Source: Lumbricus terrestris (lineage: Eukaryota; Annelida; Clitellata; Crassiclitellata; Lumbricidae). From it: DNA of 64,000 nt. Position numbers and translations under genes: made by a program. Below are positions 1 through 11,505 of this stretch, piece after piece. The stretch spans positions 40,301,297-40,365,296 of the forward strand of contig OX457043.1 in NCBI GenBank assembly GCA_949752735.1. The letters are read 5' to 3'. The notes beneath the pieces are model-generated. The model was not told the origin of the DNA, did no database searches, and saw nothing but the letters and a program-made list of their open reading frames with translations. Every line of letters starts with the position of its first letter. Positions within the stretch are counted from its first letter, which is position 1.

Positions 1-335
1 ACCACTTGCTCTGCTGACCTCTAGTTTTGTTGACCGCGTGATCTGCTGACCACTTGCTCTGCTGACCTCTTGCTCTGCTGACCTCTAGTTTTGTTGACCT
101 CTTGCTCTGCTGACCTCTAGTTTTGTTGACCTCTTGCTCTGCTGACCTCTTGCTCTGTTGACCACTTGCTCTGCTGACCTCTTGCTCTGCTGACCTCTAG
201 TTTTGTTGACCGCGTGATCTGCTGACCACTTGCTCTGTTAACCACTTGCTCTGCTGACCACTTGCCCTGCTGACCACTTGTTCTGCTCACCACTTGCTAT
301 GCTGAACACTGACCACTTGCTTTGATACTGACCAC
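1..335. repeat. 16-bp minisatellite
   Basis: About 20 tandem 16-bp units with the pattern ACC-NNNNG-NTCTGCTG. Four main variants are seen: A (ACCACTTGCTCTGCTG), B (ACCTCTAGTTTTGTTG), C (ACCGCGTGATCTGCTG) and D (ACCTCTTGCTCTGCTG). The block D-B-C-A recurs, so there is some higher-order structure. The array decays after about 290, where indels appear, and runs off the left edge of the window. Confidence 0.9.
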
Positions 336-849
336 ATGATCATCTATATCCTTGACTGCACCCGTGCACAGAACGTTGACTCCACCATTGACGACATTGA
401 CAAATTCTAGTCCCGCGGTCCATCGTTTGCCAGCACGGCTTTTAAAAAGAAATTTGTAGAACTGCACATCCAAGTTTTTTCAGTGCGGTTTTGGCGAAAA
501 TTTTCCCCAAGAAATGTCGCAAGACGGCGACGACAAAACTGATGAATTTTCAGTAATCCAATTGAAAATTGTTTTATTTCACCTTCCTGCTTAGTTTTAA
601 CTGCACATGTCCTTCATCTTCCGTGGTAAACCGGCCTGCAATTGCCTTTTTCTAATGATTACCACTGCACATAACTACTTTTACAACTGCCCAATTTAAT
701 TTACAACTGCACATTTAGTGTAGAACTGCTCGTTAAAAAAGCCCTGACATCGTTCTAATCGCTTGAACATTGACCCAAGGTTTTGCGCAACTCACCAAAT
801 GATGCCATTAAAACTGACGAAAGGTAACGAACTTCAAATTGGTTAACTA

Positions 850-920
850 TTCATTCATTCGAAAATTTATATAGCGCCACTTCAGGAAAAAAACTACTCA
901 TAGGTGCTCACTATGCGCCA
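850..920 (-). mobile_element. L2-like LINE 3' end, truncated
   Basis: Read on the minus strand it has the tail TGAAGTGGCGCTATATAAA followed by GAATGAATGAAT. This matches the 3' end of the L2-like LINE at 60920-62938. It is a 5'-truncated stub of about 70 bp with a GAAT tail. Confidence 0.6.
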
Positions 921-2181
921 CTATATGTGATAACGATACGGCTCAACAACAGCCGTCATTATGTCGTTGCTGCTGCTCTCATAATAATAAAATAAAATAA
1001 ATAGATAATCATGATTTTTATTATAATTACTATTATTATTTTGATATCAGTGTAATTATGGATATTATTTACTACAATTCTTATTGTAATTTTTATTGTT
1101 GATGATAATTCCGAAATGCTTGTATTCCTTCCCTTCGGGAGCTACATGTAAAAGGCGTCTGAGACATAAAATATATTTGTCAGCTAAAATTCATCAATTT
1201 CGGACAGCATGAAAATGCTCTCAGATGCTACAGCTGCAGTATAAATCCAAAATCGTCGGATCGGAACTGAGAGATGCTGGAAAAGATGACGTCACATTGA
1301 CGTGTCGCTAGAGAAATTTCCAAACGACATGCTTTTGCAAACGCAAAGTAACTTCGTGATAAAATGTAAGCTCAGCTGTGATCACGATTCTAGGATTAAC
1401 GGGTTGCAGTTCTTTTCTTGTCAGATGTTAGTTAGACATGTTTCCCGCGCAGATTATTAATCTTGCAATATGAAAGTAAGTTGATCCTTCGGAACTTAAA
1501 AAGTGAATGTGTCTGGGTGGTTCGCTAAACCTCGTCACGTTAATGGCGGTTGCGAAAGCACGTTGCGATGATCAATCCGTACGAGTTGACAGTTTTTATT
1601 GAGCGCTGCATTAAACTCGAAATTAATGGTCTTCTATAATACAGTGCACTGTTGATAACAACCGTGCTTCGTCTATACATATCGATTTAGGCGACAAACA
1701 CGAAGTGCGAATTTTATATTGACAGATGATGAATGTGTGAAAATTATGTTTGGCTGGCGTTGAATGAGTAAACTGCGAAATTTATATGAGCATAAAAAGT
1801 TGATGCAGAAGTTATAGGTCTAGTGTCAGCAGCAGAGGTAGAAAAATCGTCACATTTACAATGCAGAAATCAAGTTTGCGTCTCGTGTTCTCTTGTTTTA
1901 AATCTTGCAAAAACATTTGGAGCTGCGCGCAGTTTTGAGTTACGGCGATTTCAACAGCAGAATAAAATAGGCAGATAAACAGTCAGCCTAATCAAAGAGA
2001 AAGTCCCGAGTGAACTGTTGTAAATGGGATAGCCTACATAGTTGAGAAGGCCAACGTAACAAAATGACACTGAGGCTGTGGCGTCGCCACGGGTGGTTGA
2101 CCCCCCCCCCCTCTCAAAATTAGACCACACAATTTGTTGCCATTCGGGTATAGGAGGGGTAGAGCAATAATGACATATAAT
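921..2181. other. Interior of the decayed transposon, no gene seen
   Basis: Unremarkable AT-rich DNA, with TAA/TTA-rich low complexity at about 980-1110 and a poly-C run at 2100-2111. No coding region of convincing length or composition was found on either strand. Confidence 0.5.
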
Positions 2182-2470
2182 CATGGGCGGAGACCTAGGG
2201 GACAGGGGGACGGTCCCCCCAAATGGCCCAATGAAGGTGTTGGGGGGACGGCCCATTCATTTGTCCCCCCCAATCGTTGGGTGTCAAGACTAAAAAAAGG
2301 TCATCAACTTTTTGGGCGGTGAAAAAAGATTTTTTTCGAGATTTCGCCGGTCGTCAGAAATTTTGGTCGGCAAAAGATGGAAATTTTTCTGCGACACTCA
2401 GCCATTCGTCCATCAAAAAATCTCGCGTCTTTCCGTCCCCTCCAAGTCTCCGCCCAGGTCTCCGCCTATG
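2182..2470. mobile_element. MITE with CAT(A/G)GGCGGAGACCT termini
   Basis: Left end CATGGGCGGAGACCTAGG; the reverse complement of the right end reads CATAGGCGGAGACCTGGG. The interior has C-rich stretches and a GGTCGTCAGAAATTTTGG module also found in MITEs at 3360, 6473 and 26678. The flanks CATATAAT and CCTATAGA are not a clean 8-bp duplication. It is probably a hAT MITE and is nested in the larger element at 431-2806. Confidence 0.6.
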
Positions 2471-2806
2471 CCTATAGATCTAATCCGAGACATTAAAAAA
2501 TTTCCTAGCCACCTCACTTTCTAAGGGCTGCCTAACCCATGAGCAGTGGATTGTACGTAAAATTTGTCAGCAGGCCTATAGGATATTGCGCCCAACCAGT
2601 CAGACGAGAAGTACAGGACTTTTTAACGTGCAGTTGTACACAAAATGTGCAGTTCTAAATGGATTTGTGCAGTTGTAGAAGCACTTCTGTACAGTTAAAA
2701 CTATTTAAAAAGGTCATTGTCCTCCGATTGGAAGTAATTTGCCATGGATGATTGGAAAGGAAAGAAGGAGTTGTGCAGTTATAAAAATTTCTTTAAAACA
2801 GTCCTG

Positions 2807-3255
2807 GAGAAGTAACCGCCAAGTAGACATGTGAAGCAGACACATTGCCAGCCGCTGTGCCATCGCAAATTAAACGTCGCCATCGGATGAATGCAACGCC
2901 GTCCAATCTTTTGTCATCACGGACAACGCTTCGACAGCTTAGATATATTTCCGACGGACGAAAAGCCACAAAGCCTGAGCCACAGGAGCGGAAATTCCAT
3001 CCATCCAAACCACAATAATTTTCGACTGCAGCATGGACGAAATAGTACGGCAGCGTATTTTGTATTCCCTATTGTGAGCTGCTTTTGCGATGCAACACCT
3101 GCATGTCTTTGCGATGTTAAATGCTCATAATGATTTTATTGTCATGTGAATGCATATCCGCCGTCATGACAACAGTAGCCAAGCAACGAGCGCTCGACCA
3201 ACGTATAACGGTGATTTCCCGACAGATCTGCCATAGGCATAGAAGTCATTAGACT
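2807..3255. other. Unassigned stretch
   Basis: No gene, RNA or repeat structure was recognised. Short open frames here lack any family resemblance or codon signal. Confidence 0.4.
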
Positions 3256-3357
3256 GTCTGATGGCAGGCATTTTAGATCTCTAATGGCAGGCATTTTTTT
3301 AGCTCTCTGAAGACTCTGATAGCAGGCATTTGAGCTCTCTGATAGCGGGGCATTTTA
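3256..3357. repeat. Degenerate tandem repeat
   Basis: Four or so diverged units built round CTCTGATAGCAGGCATTTT, of uneven length (about 22-35 bp). It ends immediately at the target duplication of the following MITE. Confidence 0.6.
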
Positions 3358-3359
3358 AC

Positions 3360-3670
3360 CAGTGGCGGCGCTAGGGGAGGGCTGGGGGGCTAAGCCCCCC
3401 CTACAAGAGGCTCAGCCCCCCCCTAAAAAAGGGCCACCCGAAATTTTTTACAAGTGAAATATCCACGATCTTGGGCTGACGACTAAAAAAAAAAAAAAAA
3501 GGTCGTCAGAAATTTTGGCGGCGAAAATGGAAAAATGCTCATGGAATTTCGATCGATGACTAAAAAAAAAAAAGGTCGTCAGAAATTTTGACGGCGAAAA
3601 TGGAAAATTTTCATGAGATTTCGGTCGAGGCTTCAGCCCCCCCCGAACGGAAATCCTGGCGCCGCCACTG
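3360..3670. mobile_element. hAT MITE, 311 bp, with exact 8-bp TSD
   Basis: Termini are CAGTGGCGGCGCTAGG and, in reverse complement, CAGTGGCGGCGCCAGG. The flanking 8-mers at 3352-3359 and 3671-3678 are identical (ATTTTAAC). An 8-bp duplication and a CAGTG start are the known hallmarks of hAT transposition. The interior holds two tandem copies of a module (poly-A, GGTCGTCAGAAATTTTG, CGGCGAAAATGG). Non-coding. Confidence 0.88.
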
Positions 3671-4050
3671 ATTTTAACCCTGCAAATGTTACTCAGTATG
3701 GGTCTAAAATGGATCTCTAGTTGAAATAATACATGATCCCAAAGTTACCCCAACCGGCGTAACTTTGTCTTTTTTCGAATAGGCCATTTTTTAAACCATA
3801 GAAAATTTTAAACCATAGAATTATTGTTTTCCAGATTTTCAAATTCTACCGGGTCGTATATGCACCATTCATGATGCTCATACTCAGCCCTCGTGAATAA
3901 GCTGGTGCCCCGCGCTTATCTTCCAAGTAGCGTTTTAGAAATTTGGAGATAACGATTACTTTTAAAAAATCAAGTCTTTTCCTCAACTCCTGGGTGTCGC
4001 CCCCAAACCCTCCAAACTATGCCAATGATGCCCCATTTTACGGTAGTAGT
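3671..4050. other. Unassigned stretch
   Basis: Nothing recognised apart from the MITE's right target duplication at its start. Confidence 0.4.
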
Positions 4051-4269
4051 ATGTTTGTATGTGCACTTGTTATAGCGCCCTTCAGGCTCTCTACTCAGAG
4101 GCGCTTCCGACTGCAGAGCGGACACTACATCGGATTTTCACGCCGAAGCGCTGAGCAACTGCGAGTGAAGGACTTGCCCAAGGTCCCTACGCGGCGACTT
4201 GAGGTGGATTCAAACCTCGAACCTTCCGGCTGTAAGGCAACGACGCCACCACTACACCACCGCGCCCCA
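4051..4269 (-). mobile_element. tRNA-derived SINE, family 1
   Basis: Minus strand. The head resembles a tRNA: box A-like TGGTGTAGTGG and box B-like GGTTTGAATCC (one change from GGTTCGAATCC in the copy at 34281). The body and tail match the copies at 34281-34507 and 53636-53862. The tail ends GGGCGCTATAACAAGTGCAC plus ACAAAC-type sequence, which resembles the 3' end of the L2-like LINE. It would be transcribed by RNA polymerase III if active. Confidence 0.85.
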
Positions 4270-4276
4270 CAAATTT

Positions 4277-4380
4277 GGTAGTAGTAGTAGTAGTAATAGT
4301 AGTAGTAGTAGTAGTAGTAGCAGTAGTAGTAGCAGTAGCAGTAGCAGTAGCAGTTATCATTACGATAATAATAATAATAT
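4277..4380. repeat. TAG/CAG trinucleotide array then AAT-rich DNA
   Basis: (TAG)n interrupted by CAG units, followed by (AAT)n. The serine- and tyrosine-rich open frames here are artefacts of the repeat. Confidence 0.9.
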
Positions 4381-4717
4381 ATTATAATAATAATATAATT
4401 TTGATTGTTATTACTATTCATGTTACAAGATGATCAATAAATAATTATGATTATTGTTATTATGATTAGTTATTATTATTTTTGTTATTGTTGTCATGAT
4501 CATTATCACTATTATCATCATCATTAGGCTAATATTTTATTCTCACATTGATCCCACAACGAGAAATAAATAGCCATAGGCCTATAATTATGCAGTTAAT
4601 ATAGTCTCAAACACTATATGAACTGTTAGTAGCACAAAGAGAATTCTTGAACAAATACTCGCTTTTAAGAGCCAGCATTCAGTCGAAGGACATAGTTATA
4701 ATCCTGCGAAATAATAT

Positions 4718-4803
4718 ACTTGTATATAGTGCGTAATCAGATACAAATTGTAGACACAATGTCAATGTGTTTACGATTTGTATCTGATTACGCAGCTACA
4801 AGT
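4718..4803. repeat. Long imperfect hairpin
   Basis: Inverted repeat with the arms GCGTAATCAGATACAAAT and ATTTGTATCTGATTACGC, extended outward to ACTTGTA/TACAAGT and inward to ACACA/TGTGT. The loop is only a few bases. It may be a foldback MITE or a recent inverted duplication. It has no target duplication that I can see. Confidence 0.75.
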
Positions 4804-5225
4804 TATAACATGTCATGTTGTAGCTGTCCATGCGATTAATTATTATAATTATTTTATTGTAAGTCAAAATATAGAACAATGCGTAGATACTTTTACTAAG
4901 GTCGAAAATAACGATTCTTTATAATTATGCAAGATAAGTATGAGAGACTTATATCCGTTTGCTACGCAATCTACATTGAAGAATAGCCGTAACATTCAAT
5001 CTTGAGTCCTCTTTATGTTTATAGTTGTCATCAGACTAAGGATGCTGGTGGTGGTGTTGCGTGGTGATCGTATTGGTGTTGGTGGTGTTGGTGGTAAGGG
5101 TGCATGGTCTCACCGTCTCGGTCGTGGTGAGAGGAATTACACCGTCGAATGCAAAGCACTCAATTATTACGGTCAATATTATAGTGTTCGTTGGTATCAG
5201 CATGAGAGACAACAATTAGAGGCAT
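4804..5225. other. Unassigned stretch
   Basis: AT-rich then GT-rich (GGTGGTGTTG, 5045-5100). No gene recognised. Confidence 0.4.
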
Positions 5226-5430
5226 CAGCTCTGGTCCGGTAATATATATAAATATATATATATAATATATATATTATGTATATATCACCCGAACACCAAC
5301 TACAGACCGATGATCGTACATTCAGACAGACAGACAGTCAGACAGACAGACTGATAGACAGACTGAGACATCAAGAGTAAGACAATATAGGCAGGCACAT
5401 GTAAATGGACAGACAGACAGACAGGTGTTG
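5226..5430. repeat. TA and CAGA low-complexity tracts
   Basis: (TA)n at about 5246-5285, then scattered (CAGA)n at 5322-5360 and 5408-5424. Confidence 0.85.
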
Positions 5431-5902
5431 GCAGTAATTATAGAGAGAGAAAGAAACGAAGACAAAGACATTGAAAGCAACGGAAAAAAGGAGACACTGC
5501 GAGTGGGAAGAGGCAGATAATCAGAGACATGCAAGCGAAGATCTAACACGGAACGTAGGATAGAAGAAAAAACTGGAAAACGAATTAGGAATAACTGCAG
5601 TAGGCCTACAGAATGGAGTCATTGAAGATTGGGTCGACATTGTCTGTAGCGTACAAAATAATATACAGATGCGTTGATAGATCAACGTACAGAAACTGAC
5701 ACCTGGTCGGATACAATAATGAGGTTATTAAGATGAAGTCATCTTTGCTGTCCTTTGTCATCGTCGTCATGTCATCTCTTTAGGATAATAATATTCTGTC
5801 ATCTTAGGCAACAATGGAAATTAATTGACTCGATTTACAATGACTCCTGCTGCATTGTCCTTGCAGACCGCGTCTGCTTTCATTTTCATTTTCTATCTGC
5901 AC

Positions 5903-6200
5903 GTGTCTTTCTCTGTCTGTCTGTCTGCCTGTCTGTCTCTCTCTCTCTCTCTCTTTATCTCTGTCTCTCTCTCTCTCTCTCTGTTTATGTCCTCTGACAT
6001 TGCAAATCTCTTTCTTTCCAATATATGACATTGTGACCTTGCGGCATTGATTTTCTTCATGCTCATTATATTTTTATGTTTCCTCTGTCCATTTTGTCTG
6101 CGTAAATCTTTGTGTATCGCCCTGTTTGAAGCTGTTTCTGTTTGTCTGCTTATGTCTTTGTTCTTGCCTCTCTGTCAGTCTGTCTGTTTATGTCTGGCTA
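5903..6200. repeat. CTGT/CT microsatellite
   Basis: (CTGT)n and (CT)n at 5908-5990, then looser CTGT-rich sequence to about 6200. The leucine/serine-rich frames across it are repeat artefacts. Confidence 0.85.
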
Positions 6201-6472
6201 CTTGTTTGTCTTCCAACACATGCCTGTCTTCCTACCGCGAATAGTAACTTTCTATTGTCGGACTCTCCCCTCTGGGTATTGTGTTCCAATTTATATGCAT
6301 TTATACGAGGTCCTGCCGCTGTCAGTAGCCTCTGTCTCATGAGGTGAAAGAATAAAGTTGAGCATCATTTCAATGGGTTAGTAAAGTTAACGAGTAGGTC
6401 AGTATGCTATTTAGTCAGCCATGGATAAGTGGATCAGTTAGCCAGTACGTGCGTCAATTGGCTAGGCAAGGC

Positions 6473-6791
6473 CGTAGCTAGGTGGGGTGTTTTGGGTGCT
6501 TGGACACCCCCGAAATGGAAAATGTAAAAATAAAAGAATGCATTTGCTAGCAAATGATGTAAAAACCATGAAATAAAATCATGAAAACACCCCCGAAATG
6601 AAAAAATTAAAAAATTAGAATTAATTGGTGACATTTCGATTTCTCGGCCGGATGACTGAAAAAAGGTCATCAGAATTTTAGGAAGGAAGATTTGCGACAT
6701 TTCCTGAAGATTTTGGCCGGATGACTGAAAAAAGGTCACCAATTTTTCGGCCGGGACAGAAACACCCCCCGAAATCAAATCCTGTCTACGG
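6473..6791. mobile_element. MITE with CAAGGCCGTAG inverted ends
   Basis: Left end CAAGGCCGTAGCTAGG; the reverse complement of the right end is CAAGGCCGTAGACAGG. The interior contains ACCCCCGAAAT tracts and two copies of the GATGACTGAAAAAAGGTC module shared with other MITEs. The flanks do not show a clear 8-bp duplication. Probably hAT-type. Confidence 0.65.
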
Positions 6792-7284
6792 CCTTGCTCG
6801 TACAGTCGCAGGACCCTTAAGAGAGCAAGACAGTCATCGACGTAGTCAGTCACAGGGAAATAGGTTGGTCGATGGGTCTGTGGGTCGGTGGGTGAGTCGA
6901 AAAGCAATCTAGTTCGACTGACAATTGTTCGATTGTTCAGCTCTGATCCCTTTCTGCTGTATAGCCGTAACGAATTCCCTGGCGAAAATCCTTCCCATAA
7001 AACTTTGGAATGTGGAAGAGACAGTCGTTCGATTCATATCTGCATTTCTAGTTTAAACGAATCCTCCAGGCATTTCTCTCAGACGATGCAGAGGTTTCAT
7101 ATCCACTTACTCGCGGCGCAGATCATATAGCGCCCAAGAGACCCGGATCTATGTACGAAAACATTCATTCTCGCCATTCGCCGCTGGTCCTAAATATGTA
7201 TATGCACGATTGCATGTACATGTTTGTTGTATACTAACTGTTATTCAGCCTTCACGTTGCGGTTTTAAAATATTAAAGTAGATG

Positions 7285-7545
7285 ATTGTTGGATGAATGA
7301 ATTGATGGATGGATGAATGGATGGAGGGATGGATGGATGGATGGATGAATGGATAATCGAATGCTACAGGCGGGAGTTTATTGTCGTAGCGATGGATGGG
7401 TGGATAGATGGATGGTTGAGATAAATGGAGAATAAATGCAGGGATGGATGGATGAATGGATGGGTGGATGGATGGATAGATGAATGGATGGGTGGATGGA
7501 CGGATGGAAGAAGGGATGTGCGGATGGGTGGATGGGCGGAGGGAT
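7285..7545. repeat. GGAT microsatellite arrays
   Basis: (GGAT)n at about 7292-7352 and 7398-7540, separated by a unique 40-bp piece (7355-7393) that is repeated at 8480-8518. Confidence 0.9.
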
Positions 7546-7555
7546 GCATTTGTAA

Positions 7556-7995
7556 TAGGAGAAAGTACGATCATGTTACACCACTCCTACGCGATGTCTT
7601 GCATTGGTTGCCTGTCCCGTTCCGAATTGAGTTCAAGCTCAGTTTGCTGGTTTACAAATCGCTTCATGGGACAGCGCCTTGAATACATCCGCGACTACTG
7701 TTCTGAGATCCATTTCTCCGCTTCTGGGCTGCGATTTAGGTCGCTTGGGAAGACCGACCTTCGTGCACGGAGGACCAGGACACGTTTCGGCGAACCCGCA
7801 TTCTCGGTTGCTGGTCCCAGATGCTGGAACAGTCTTCCACCGGACATTAGATTGGCCGCCTCAGTGGACTCATCTAAATCAAAGCTTAAACCTTATCTGC
7901 TTGCTAAGGCTTATCCCGCAGTTGGCCGTTTTTGAAGCACCATTGTTGCGGTATGGCCGCGTTACGGCGCCATATTATTGTTTTATTTTATTTTA
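7556..7995 (+). pseudogene. 5'-truncated L2/CR1-like LINE, reverse transcriptase C-terminus
   Basis: Conceptual translation gives the typical end of an L2/CR1-group reverse transcriptase: [20 protein letters not shown], then after one frameshift near 7680, FGEPAFSVAGPRCWNSLPPD and a final [14 protein letters not shown]. The catalytic core is absent. The 3' end has GGCGCCATATTATTG followed by a TTAT-rich tail. It lies between two GGAT arrays, so it may have inserted into one array. Confidence 0.8.
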
Positions 7996-8040
7996 TTGCT
8001 ATTATTGTTATCATTATTATTAATATTACTATTATTATTA

Positions 8041-8245
8041 TTATGCATGAATGGATTGATGGACTAATTTTTGATGTATGTATGGATGGATGGATGTATG
8101 GATGGATGGATGTATGGATGTATGGATGTATGGATGGATGGATGGATGGATGGATGGATGGATGGATGGATGAATGGATGGATGGATGGACAGACGGATG
8201 GATGCATGGATGGATCGATGGATGGTTGAATGGTTGGTTGGATGG
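8041..8245. repeat. GGAT/GTAT microsatellite
   Basis: (GGAT)n with GTAT variants. The histidine/isoleucine-rich and tryptophan/methionine-rich frames on the two strands are artefacts. Confidence 0.95.
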
Positions 8246-8249
8246 AGGG

Positions 8250-9655
8250 ACAATGTCATTAAAGTTTAGTCTTCTTCAATCATTGCTTAAATCCTTTGTA
8301 AAAAGTTAGCTCAAACTTAATAATATAGTGAGGCAAAAATTGCTTTAGTTCTAAAGTGAGACACGATGAATGTGATTGTATTTGCTGAGGTTGGATTAAG
8401 AAGATATTTCCAAAATGCGAATCCCTCACAACATGTCCCTTAAATTTAATGGTCTCTTGAAAGTTAGAAGAATGTGACAATCGAATATTACAAGCGGGAG
8501 TTTATTGTGGTAGCGATTCTCGAGCAATCCGATTTGAAGCCCGAAATAAAACAGAGTTACATGGGGCCTGAAGACTGAAGTAACCTAGTTTTTGGTGATC
8601 ATTGTCGAATTTTAGACAAAAACTAATAATAGCTGTACTTTGTTTGTTTCTTGACACATGTAAGTTGTGTTCGCTCAGCATCAAGTGTGCGTGTACCAAG
8701 ACATTTTGAAACCATCTTCTTTGGTTCTCTGCCTATCTACATGTATTATGTAGGCAGGTTCGTACATCCAATGGTGTCATTTGTAACGATTCCTGTCTCT
8801 CTTCTTTATAGTTTGCTGCAGCATTCCTTCACCATACAGTCCAATAACATCATCCTCGGTCATCCTCTTGTCTTTTTACCCACTATTCTTTCCTCAATTG
8901 TCTACAGTTCTCAGGAGAGAGATGTCACGTGAGGTGATTTAAATAAGGTAGGCGTAAATTATTATTCAATGTTTAGGGGGGAGGGAATTAAATTTTGTCT
9001 TTTTCTTATGTACCGGGACGCCATCATTTACACATGCATTGTGCATTGAAGAAATTCTCGAAGTCAAACTTAATTATATTCCTAGGTTTGTGCAGGCTAG
9101 CTTAACATCCATAGCAAACTTGTCTTCATTACACATAATTTTTAAGTTGTTTAAAGTTTCATTATTTTTAATTAAACAGAGAGACCGCTTAGCATGAAGA
9201 CCTAAACATTCAAAGTACAAGTCAAACATGCCCATTGCTCAAAGATTATTATATATCGACAATAATTAAAGTATCCCAGTAAACTTATACTAAGTTCAAA
9301 GTCATTATTATAGCCTAACTATACACAGAACATAGAATGCAGCATGTTACTCACAATACACCCGTAGGTCTACACTTCAAAGACCTCGTGAATATTCAAC
9401 AGCATACTCACTTTGAGGCAAGTACTCGAGAGAGTATGTTGATTCAACCGCTTCGAATAGCCGGTTTCTGATCTTCAGACGTGCGGTTGTAGAGTCAGTC
9501 TGGACCGCAATTCTCGAGATCTTCTGATCAGAGAAGATGTTCAATGATCGAATGGACGCAACTCTAATGCGGCGGAAACGCCTTCGCAAGACTTTCTAAA
9601 CTGGAACGATGAAGCAGAGAGGAAACGACACCAACCGGATAAACTACAGACGACG
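8250..9655. other. Unassigned stretch
   Basis: No gene recognised. It includes a second copy of a 39-bp sequence at 8480-8518 (see findings). Confidence 0.4.
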
Positions 9656-9656
9656 A

Positions 9657-9725
9657 GAGAGAAGAAGAAGAAGAAGAAGAAGAAGAAGAAGAAGAAGAGA
9701 AAGAGGAGGAGGAGGAAGAAGAACA
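9657..9725. repeat. GAA/GGA trinucleotide array
   Basis: (AAG)n then (GGA)n. The arginine-rich frame is an artefact. Confidence 0.9.
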
Positions 9726-9974
9726 AAAAAGAAGGCGAACATGCGCGATGCTCGTTCGGTCAGCGCTGCAGCAGCAGAGCCTCCTGCATTGCATGTGCGG
9801 CGAAATATTGGAGTGGGTGAGCGATGCCAGAGAGGCTTACATGTACCACCGTCCGGCGGAGGATTCTAAGGAGACGGATGGACGGTGGCAATGCGTGTCC
9901 TGACCAGCAATTCTGCAGCCATCCAAGACGAATGGCAAGCCCGATATACTAACAACTATAGCAATGTATACATA

Positions 9975-10105
9975 CACTATATGTATTTCATATATATATA
10001 ATTATATATATAAATAAATAAATATATATACATATATATGTATATATATGTATATATAAATAAATAAATATATATATATACATATATATGTGTATATATA
10101 TGATG
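9975..10105. repeat. TA-rich repeat with AAAT units
   Basis: (TA)n mixed with AAATAAAT and ATATGTATAT words. Confidence 0.85.
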
Positions 10106-10538
10106 TAGTGCATATGCATGAGAGATCCAATCTTACTGGCAAGCTTTATTCTCTAATTTGGATTCGCTATGGACGTTTGTTACATTAATAGACCAATATA
10201 TAATATTTCCTATATAATAGGCTACAGATTTTAGAATGAGAACGTACCGTATACTATAGTTCGCTTATCCTCCATATGCTACAGTGTCAAAGTCAGTGTT
10301 TATTCTAACAATATTTCTCTAATATCGAAGTTTTATGGTTTGTACGTATAGGTTAAGTGTCTCTAAAACTGTTGTGCGCGATTCAGCTTAATTTCTTTGA
10401 TCGCTGTATAATTGGAATTTCGTTTAGTCAAATCAATTGGAGCAGACACAGGTTTAGTACGGAACGTGTGTCCAACTGTTAGGTATTTTCTTTGAACAAG
10501 ATGTGTAGAAATCTTGAGATTCACGCGTACGTTTCAGG

Positions 10539-10609
10539 CTGAGCTGGGAGCGCTCCTGAGTAGCTTTTTCTTGAGGGGGTGCTATATAAGTCCATTCAAT
10601 GAATGAATT
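10539..10609 (+). mobile_element. L2-like LINE 3' end, truncated
   Basis: GGGAGCGCTCCTGAGTAG, then TTGAGGGGGTGCTATATAAG and GAATGAATTG. Same tail as the LINE at 60920-62938. Confidence 0.65.
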
Positions 10610-10663
10610 GAAAGAATTTCATTTTTTGTGTAAATTAAACGCACAGACAAACACGTCACAGTC

Positions 10664-11505
10664 ACAGTGGTTATTCCTGCATCAAATATTGATACTACTG
10701 ATGCTGAACTTGGTCACATTGCAGAGTGGGCTAAAAATTGTAACTTGCGCCTTAATCATAGCAAGTCATGTGAAGTCATCTTTAGGCGTCCCCGTTCCAA
10801 AACTTCTGATAGCCCTCCCCCCATCAGAGGGATTGAGCGAGTCGATGCAGTTAAGGTTCTTGGCATCATGCTTTCATATAGATTGGGTTTTCTGCACACA
10901 TTGATAATATTATCTGTAAAGCAAAGCAGTCATTTTATGCACTTCGTATCCTTGTGTCCCATGGTTTGACTGGCAGCCGACTCCATGATGTTGTACGTTC
11001 CACCACAGTCGCGCGAATGCTTTATTCTTCACCAGCATGGTGGGGTTTTGCAAATGAGGGTCAGAGAAGTCGCCTGTCCGCTATTATTAGAAAATTGGTA
11101 CGACAAGGTTTTTTGCCCAGTAACATTCCTACTTTTGACATGTTATGTTCTAAAGCAGATTTATCCCTCTTTACTTCTATCCTTTGTGACCCCGGTCATG
11201 TCCTCCATTATCTTCTTCCACCTGAACGTGTAACTGGTTACTCCCTTAGGCCCCGTTCACATAATCTAGAGATACCACGACGTGATTCATTGATTGGAAA
11301 GGGATTTATCACGAGAATGCTATATAGTTAACTTTTGACGATAATAGTTTAGTAATTATATTATAATTTAACTTGTGATTTTAATTTGCACTTTTCTATT
11401 ACCTATTATTACTTCGATGTTTTATAATGATGTTTTGTGTCCCATTGTGCGTTTGCAAGTGGAGTAATAAAGAAAATACTTACTTACTTACTTACTTACA
11501 TAGGC
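10664..11505 (+). pseudogene. 5'-truncated non-LTR retrotransposon (RT C-terminal half)
   Basis: Conceptual translation resembles the thumb and C-terminus of a Jockey-superfamily reverse transcriptase. Landmarks are HIAEWAKNCNLRLNHSKSCE, IERVDAVKVLGIML and VARMLYSSPAWWGFA, ending IGKGFITRMLYS. A frameshift lies near 10895, between two overlapping frames. The catalytic YADD region is missing. An AATAAA is followed by a (CTTA)n tail at 11485-11505, as expected for a LINE 3' end. Clade is uncertain (Daphne/Crack-like is possible). Confidence 0.78.

Larger units (their letters stand above)
431..2806. mobile_element. Decayed hAT-like DNA transposon with long inverted ends
   Basis: The left end (about 431-745) and right end (about 2617-2806) are diverged inverted copies of each other. 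Left starts CAGCACGGCTTTTAAAAAG; the reverse complement of the right end starts CAGGACTGTTTTAAAGAAA. Both carry several copies of a GTGCAGTT(G/C)TA motif spaced 20-40 bp, which looks like subterminal transposase-binding repeats. The CAG start suits hAT. No transposase ORF is seen and no 8-bp target duplication is preserved, so the superfamily call is inference. It contains a LINE tail (850-920) and a MITE (2182-2470). Confidence 0.55.

Noticed and set aside
1..335. CRISPR array
   Set aside because: Units are contiguous 16-mers without unique spacers, and the sequence is from an animal-like nuclear genome.
6473..6791. An 8-bp target duplication for the CAAGGCCGTAG MITE
   Set aside because: The flanks GGCTAGG and CTCGTACA do not match well enough to claim one.
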